From JABAYQ01 sp042091225 (GTDB lineage Bacteria > Bacteroidota > Bacteroidia > Flavobacteriales > UBA7312): DNA of 29,216 nucleotides. Positions 25,907 to 29,216 of this stretch are shown in pieces. A program made the translations under genes and the position numbers. The stretch's first letter is position 1. Each line of letters starts with the position of its first letter. The DNA is taken from contig JBELHW010000016.1 in the NCBI GenBank assembly GCA_042091225.1, forward strand, positions 1 through 29,216, in the 5' to 3' direction. The notes beneath the pieces were generated by a model. That model searched no databases. It saw nothing but the letters and a program-made list of their open reading frames with translations, and was not told where the DNA came from.

Positions 25907-26690
25907 TTTTGTAAAATCTAAAACTACAATTGAGCCAATTCTTGGTATTATTTTAGGCACTGGTCTTGGTGCAATTATTGATAAAATTGATATCCAAACT
26001 TCTGTAAATTACAATGACATCCCTGACTTCCCTGTTTCTACAGTCGAAGGTCACAAAGGGAGGTTTATATTCGGAAAGCTATCAGATAAACCTGTAGTAG
26101 TTATGCAAGGAAGGTTCCATTTTTATGAAGGATATTCCATGCAAGATGTTACTCTGCCTGTTAGAGTGATGAAACAACTTGGAGTCAAAACGCTTTTTAT
26201 TTCTAATGCAAGCGGGGGAGTTAATCCTGCATATGAAGTAGGAGATTTAATGATTTTAAAAGACCACATTAACTTAATTCCTAACCCTCTGATTGGTAAT
26301 AATTTAGATTCATTAGGTCCTAGATTTCCGGACATGAGCATTCCTTATGACCTACATTTAATTGAAAAAGGATTGAGTATTGCAAATGAAAAAAAATTTA
26401 AAACCCATTTAGGGGTTTATGCTGCTGTAACTGGTCCTACTTTAGAAACTCCAGCTGAGTATAATTTTTTGAGAATCATTGGTTCCGATACAATTGGTAT
26501 GTCAACAGCTCCTGAAGTTATAGTTGCAAGACATATGGATTTAAAATGTTTTGCTATTTCAGTGATTACAGATTTAGGAGTCCCGGGAAAGATAAGGAAA
26601 GTTACTCACGAAGATATTCAGAAAGTTGCTGAAGAGGTCGAACCAAAACTTTCCTATATATTTGAAAAATTAGCTAAAGAAATAAATTAA
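25878..26690 (+). CDS. punA: Purine nucleoside phosphorylase (PNP-I, trimeric type)
   Basis: A 270-aa enzyme that splits purine (deoxy)nucleosides with phosphate into base and (deoxy)ribose-1-phosphate in the cytoplasm. Family motifs: LGTGLG at 26-31, VEGHKGRF at 57-63 with the phosphate-site His, MQGRFHFYEGY at 76-86, NASGGVNP at 110-117, VTGPTLETPAE at 184-194, and the base-binding stretch GMSTAPEVIVARH at 207-219. By counting, E190 and M208 match human PNP Glu201 and Met219 (offset 11), and the residue matching Asn243 is D232, an Asp (see findings). The start at 25878 overlaps lpxK by 29 bases; the next Met is at residue 76, so no later start is possible. The next gene follows after 3 bases. 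Confidence 0.93.
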   Translation: MLKKIALTSDFVKSKTTIEPILGIILGTGLGAIIDKIDIQTSVNYNDIPDFPVSTVEGHKGRFIFGKLSDKPVVVMQGRFHFYEGYSMQDVTLPVRVMKQLGVKTLFISNASGGVNPAYEVGDLMILKDHINLIPNPLIGNNLDSLGPRFPDMSIPYDLHLIEKGLSIANEKKFKTHLGVYAAVTGPTLETPAEYNFLRIIGSDTIGMSTAPEVIVARHMDLKCFAISVITDLGVPGKIRKVTHEDIQKVAEEVEPKLSYIFEKLAKEIN

Positions 26691-26693
26691 ATT

Positions 26694-28013
26694 ATGAAGA
26701 CTTTATTATTGTCATTTTTTTTAATGCCTTTTTTATTATTCTCTCAGAATAGTTTACATGCAAACTTGTTATTTAATTGGCAAGATTCTTCGCTTGTAGG
26801 GTCATCTGCTTTTGATAATGTTTACAACGAAGTTTGGGGTTTTGTGCAAAACGATAGAGAATTTGCTGTAATAGGTACTACACTAGGTTCTCATATTTTT
26901 GATGTTACTGATCCTATTAATTCAATTGAAGTAGCTACTATTGAAGGTAAGGTTCAAGGACCTCAAATTATCCATCGCGACTATCATGACTATAGAGGAT
27001 ATTTGTATATCGTTTGTGATGAAGGAGCCAGCTCTTTACAAATTGTAGATATTAAAAGTTTACCCGATACTGCAATTGTAGTTTACGATTCTAGTGAACT
27101 TTTTGAAAGAGCTCACAATATATTTATTGATACTTTAACTTCTAAAATGTATACATCTAACGGAACAATTTATTCGTTAGATAATCCTGAAGATCCTTAT
27201 TTATTATATCAAAATTCTGTTTTAAATTCACACGACATGTATGTTGAGAACGATACAGCTTATATAAACTCTGGAAATAGCGGATTGGTAGTGGTAGATT
27301 TTAGCGAGACAACTTTAGAAAATCAAACTCATCAGGAATTAGGAAGTTTATTAACCTATCCAAAGCAAGGATACAACCATTCAGGATGGTTGACAGCAAA
27401 TGGAGATTATTATATTATGGCTGACGAAACTTGGGGTTTAGATATGAAAATGTTAGATGTTAGTGATTTGTCTAATATAGAAGTAGTTTCTTTTATTAGC
27501 TCAGAAATTGACGAGAATTCCATCCCTCATAATCAAATAATTAATGGTGATTTTGTTTACACTGCATATTATCATGACGGACTTTATGTTCATAACATTT
27601 CTAATCCTTCAGCTCCTTATTTAGTAGCTTTTTATGATACCTTCGCTCCAGATCATCATGACAGCTATATGGGTGCCTGGGGAGTGTATCCATTTTTACC
27701 CTCGGGAAATATACTAGTTTCTGATATGCAGACTGGATTATATATTATTGATATCGATTACGAATCAGCAAGTATTGATAATCAAAAATTTGATGATTTG
27801 ATTTTTTATCCTAATCCGACAAATGATTTCATTACTATAGATTTAGAAGAAAGCTTTAAATATGAGTTGTTTGATTTACAATCTAAAAATATTAGTTCAA
27901 AGGTGTCGCACTCAAATAATATTTTAGATTTTCGAAATTTAAATACAGGTATTTATCTATTAAAAATTATAACAGATAATAGGATTTACATTCAAAAATT
28001 GATTAAAAAATAA
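26694..28013 (+). CDS. Choice-of-anchor B family beta-propeller-like protein with T9SS tail
   Basis: A 439-aa secreted protein: signal peptide about 1-18 (MKTLLLSFFLMPFLLFSQ), then LVIVD-type repeats characteristic of choice-of-anchor B proteins (VYNEVWGFVQNDREFAVIGT, SHIFDVTDP, IVDIKSLPD, LVVVDFSET, MLDVSDLSN, YVHNISNPSAP, LYIIDIDYE), and a T9SS type A domain from about 368 (FYPNPTND to IQKLIKK). These proteins carry varied surface anchors, here T9SS. No catalytic motif is visible; His-rich spots (IIHRDYHDY, FAPDHHDSY) may be structural or metal-binding. It begins 3 bases after the punA stop, so it is transcribed with lpxK and punA, an unexpected partner for housekeeping enzymes. A strong rpmH promoter follows 16 bases after its stop. 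Confidence 0.82.
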   Translation: MKTLLLSFFLMPFLLFSQNSLHANLLFNWQDSSLVGSSAFDNVYNEVWGFVQNDREFAVIGTTLGSHIFDVTDPINSIEVATIEGKVQGPQIIHRDYHDYRGYLYIVCDEGASSLQIVDIKSLPDTAIVVYDSSELFERAHNIFIDTLTSKMYTSNGTIYSLDNPEDPYLLYQNSVLNSHDMYVENDTAYINSGNSGLVVVDFSETTLENQTHQELGSLLTYPKQGYNHSGWLTANGDYYIMADETWGLDMKMLDVSDLSNIEVVSFISSEIDENSIPHNQIINGDFVYTAYYHDGLYVHNISNPSAPYLVAFYDTFAPDHHDSYMGAWGVYPFLPSGNILVSDMQTGLYIIDIDYESASIDNQKFDDLIFYPNPTNDFITIDLEESFKYELFDLQSKNISSKVSHSNNILDFRNLNTGIYLLKIITDNRIYIQKLIKK

Positions 28014-28028
28014 AAATGTTGTTTTTTA

Positions 28029-28059
28029 TTTGAATAAAAGAAAAAGGATTGTAAATTTG
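28029..28059 (+). promoter_or_regulatory. rpmH promoter (perfect Bacteroidota consensus)
   Basis: TTTG at 28029-28032 and TAAATTTG at 28052-28059 are separated by exactly 19 bases, matching the Bacteroidota consensus TTTG-N19-TAnnTTTG. The rpmH ATG is 25 bases downstream, so the leader is about 18 bases. This is the best promoter match in the window and fits a highly expressed ribosomal protein. Confidence 0.85.
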
Positions 28060-28084
28060 CCACCACTTTAATAACAGTAATAAG

Positions 28085-28243
28085 ATGAAAAGAACATTTC
28101 AACCATCAAATAGAAAAAGAAGAAATAAGCATGGTTTCCGTGAGCGTATGGAGTCTGCAAATGGTCGCAAAGTTTTAGCTAGTAGAAGAGCTAAGGGAAG
28201 AAAAAGATTAACAGTTTCGGACGAGCCTCGTCATAAACGTTAG
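28085..28243 (+). CDS. rpmH: 50S ribosomal protein L34
   Basis: A 52-aa, very basic protein beginning MKRTFQPSNRKRRNKHGFRE and continuing with ANGRKVLASRRAKGRKRL, the canonical L34 sequence; the typical bacterial length is about 44-52, and here the extra residues are the C-terminal VSDEPRHKR. L34 is part of the large ribosomal subunit. It is a monocistronic unit with a consensus promoter on one side and a strong terminator on the other. It is not next to rnpA or dnaA here. Confidence 0.97.
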   Translation: MKRTFQPSNRKRRNKHGFRERMESANGRKVLASRRAKGRKRLTVSDEPRHKR

Positions 28244-28264
28244 TCGTTATCATATATTATTACT

Positions 28265-28292
28265 GGTGTTGCAATTGCAACACCTTTTTTTT
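28265..28292 (+). terminator. rpmH terminator
   Basis: GGTGTTGC (28265-28272), a 4-base loop AATT and GCAACACC (28277-28284) form a perfect 8-bp stem followed by eight T (28285-28292). It starts 22 bases after the rpmH stop and has all features of a strong intrinsic terminator. The remaining gap to carB (28293-28396) shows no clear TAnnTTTG box. Confidence 0.93.
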
Positions 28293-28396
28293 GTCTAATT
28301 CTGTTAAAAAAACCTACTTTTTTGTTTAAAAGATTAACAGATATTAGTAATAAATCTAAGCTCATTTGAATTAAATTAGCAAACAAATAACAAGAT

Positions 28397-29216
28397 ATGT
28401 CAAAAGATACTTCAATAAAATCGGTACTTATAATAGGCAGTGGTCCTATTGTAATTGGACAAGCCTGCGAATTTGATTATTCTGGTTCTCAAGCCGCTAG
28501 ATCTTTGCGAGAAGAAGGAATAGAAGTTTCTCTTATTAATTCTAATCCTGCAACAATTATGACTGACCCTGTTGTTGCTGATAATGTTTATTTAAAACCA
28601 CTAAATGTAGAATCATTAGAAGAAATTTTAATGGAAAGAGATATTGATGTAGTGCTACCAACAATGGGTGGGCAAACTGCATTAAATCTTTGTATTGAAG
28701 CCGACGAAAAAGGTTTGTGGGAAAAGTATGGAGTTAGAATTATAGGAGTTGATATAGACGCTATTAATATTACTGAAGATAGAGATCAATTTAAGAAGTT
28801 AATGAGTAAAATTGGTATAGATTGTGCTCCATCCGAAACAGCTACTTCATATCTCAAAGGAAAAGAAATCGCTCAAAAATTTGGCTTTCCTTTATGTATT
28901 AGGCCTTCTTTTACTCTAGGAGGAAGTGGAGCTTCTTTTGTTCACAGTGCTGATAATTTTGATGAGCTTTTAAAAAGAGGAATGGAGTCTTCCCCTATAC
29001 ACGAAGTTTTAATTGATAAAGCTTTACTAGGTTGGAAAGAGTACGAGTTAGAGCTTTTGCGAGACAAAAATGACAATGTAATTATTATATGTTCTATTGA
29101 AAATATGGACCCAATGGGTATCCATACTGGCGACTCTATTACAGTAGCTCCTGCTATGACTCTTTCAGATACAACCTACCAAAGAATGCGTGATATGGCT
29201 ATCAAAATGATGAGAG
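28397..29216 (+). CDS. carB: Carbamoyl-phosphate synthase large subunit, N-terminal part (cut by window edge)
   Basis: The first 273 codons of the large subunit, which makes carbamoyl phosphate from bicarbonate, ammonia (from CarA) and two ATP for pyrimidine and arginine synthesis. The start is MSKDTSIKSVLIIGSGPIVI, followed by GQACEFDYSGSQA, SNPATIMTDP, VLPTMGGQTALNL, EDRDQFKKLM, and the ATP-grasp segments RPSFTLGGSG and GWKEYELELLRD, then SIENMDPMGIHTGDSITVAP. These are all hallmark sequences of the carboxyphosphate domain. carA is not adjacent upstream. The gene runs off the right edge; full length in the family is about 950-1100 residues. Confidence 0.97.
   Translation, partial: MSKDTSIKSVLIIGSGPIVIGQACEFDYSGSQAARSLREEGIEVSLINSNPATIMTDPVVADNVYLKPLNVESLEEILMERDIDVVLPTMGGQTALNLCIEADEKGLWEKYGVRIIGVDIDAINITEDRDQFKKLMSKIGIDCAPSETATSYLKGKEIAQKFGFPLCIRPSFTLGGSGASFVHSADNFDELLKRGMESSPIHEVLIDKALLGWKEYELELLRDKNDNVIIICSIENMDPMGIHTGDSITVAPAMTLSDTTYQRMRDMAIKMMR

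Noticed and set aside
25878..26690. PNP-like gene as futalosine hydrolase (mqnB), given mqnE in the window
   Set aside because: The motifs are those of trimeric PNP-I (VEGHKGRF, GPTLETPAE, GMSTAPEV), not of the MqnB/MTA nucleosidase group.
28293..28396. Possible leader or riboswitch ahead of carB
   Set aside because: I see no stable conserved structure, leader peptide or PyrR-like stem-loop in this 104-base gap.

Overview
The window is about 29 kb of AT-rich chromosomal DNA from a member of Bacteroidota, most likely a marine-type flavobacterium (order Flavobacteriales). The evidence is four secreted proteins with type IX secretion (T9SS) type A C-terminal domains, promoter-like boxes of the Bacteroidota form TAnnTTTG (one with a perfect TTTG-19-TAnnTTTG spacing in front of rpmH), start sites without clear Shine-Dalgarno sequences, a eukaryote/archaeal-type ProRS, and Bacteroidota-type AddAB. 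Genes are dense; no intergenic gap exceeds about 160 bases, and no IS element, prophage or CRISPR array is visible.

Layout. 1-148 (-): 5' end of ddl. 227-3829 (+): a three-gene run of PASTA membrane protein, T9SS cargo protein and RluD-type pseudouridine synthase. 10518-3826 (-): five nearly gapless genes in the order MbnP-like lipoprotein, MauG/MbnH-like di-heme peroxidase, M43 metalloprotease with T9SS tail, trypsin-fold protease with PKD and T9SS tail, and aminofutalosine synthase MqnE; this is the most unusual arrangement. 10629-16543 (+): addA-addB, the double-strand-break repair helicase-nuclease. 16546-16700: a bidirectional terminator shared with a minus-strand tRNA-Glu(TTC) that has its own good promoter. 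18864-16720 (-): proS followed directly by an unrecognised 222-aa gene. 18982-21413 (+): a His/Tyr-rich lipoprotein and a FadL-like outer-membrane barrel. 24786-21394 (-): Nif3-like protein, zinc-ribbon coiled-coil protein, a hairpin terminator, then a TPR protein whose ATG abuts the terminator U-tract. 24860-28013 (+): lpxK, purine nucleoside phosphorylase and a choice-of-anchor B T9SS protein. 28085-28243 (+): rpmH with promoter and strong terminator. 28397-29216 (+): 5' part of carB.

Most genes are housekeeping: cell wall (ddl, PASTA), LPS (lpxK), translation (proS, tRNA-Glu, rpmH, rluD), recombination (addAB), and nucleotide and quinone metabolism (punA, carB, mqnE). The accessory flavour comes from the secreted proteins. 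The best candidate for something not well described is the MbnP/MbnH pair co-arranged with two secreted proteases. Secondary points are the terminator fused to a start codon, and a PNP with Asp at the position that is Asn in classic guanine/hypoxanthine-specific enzymes.
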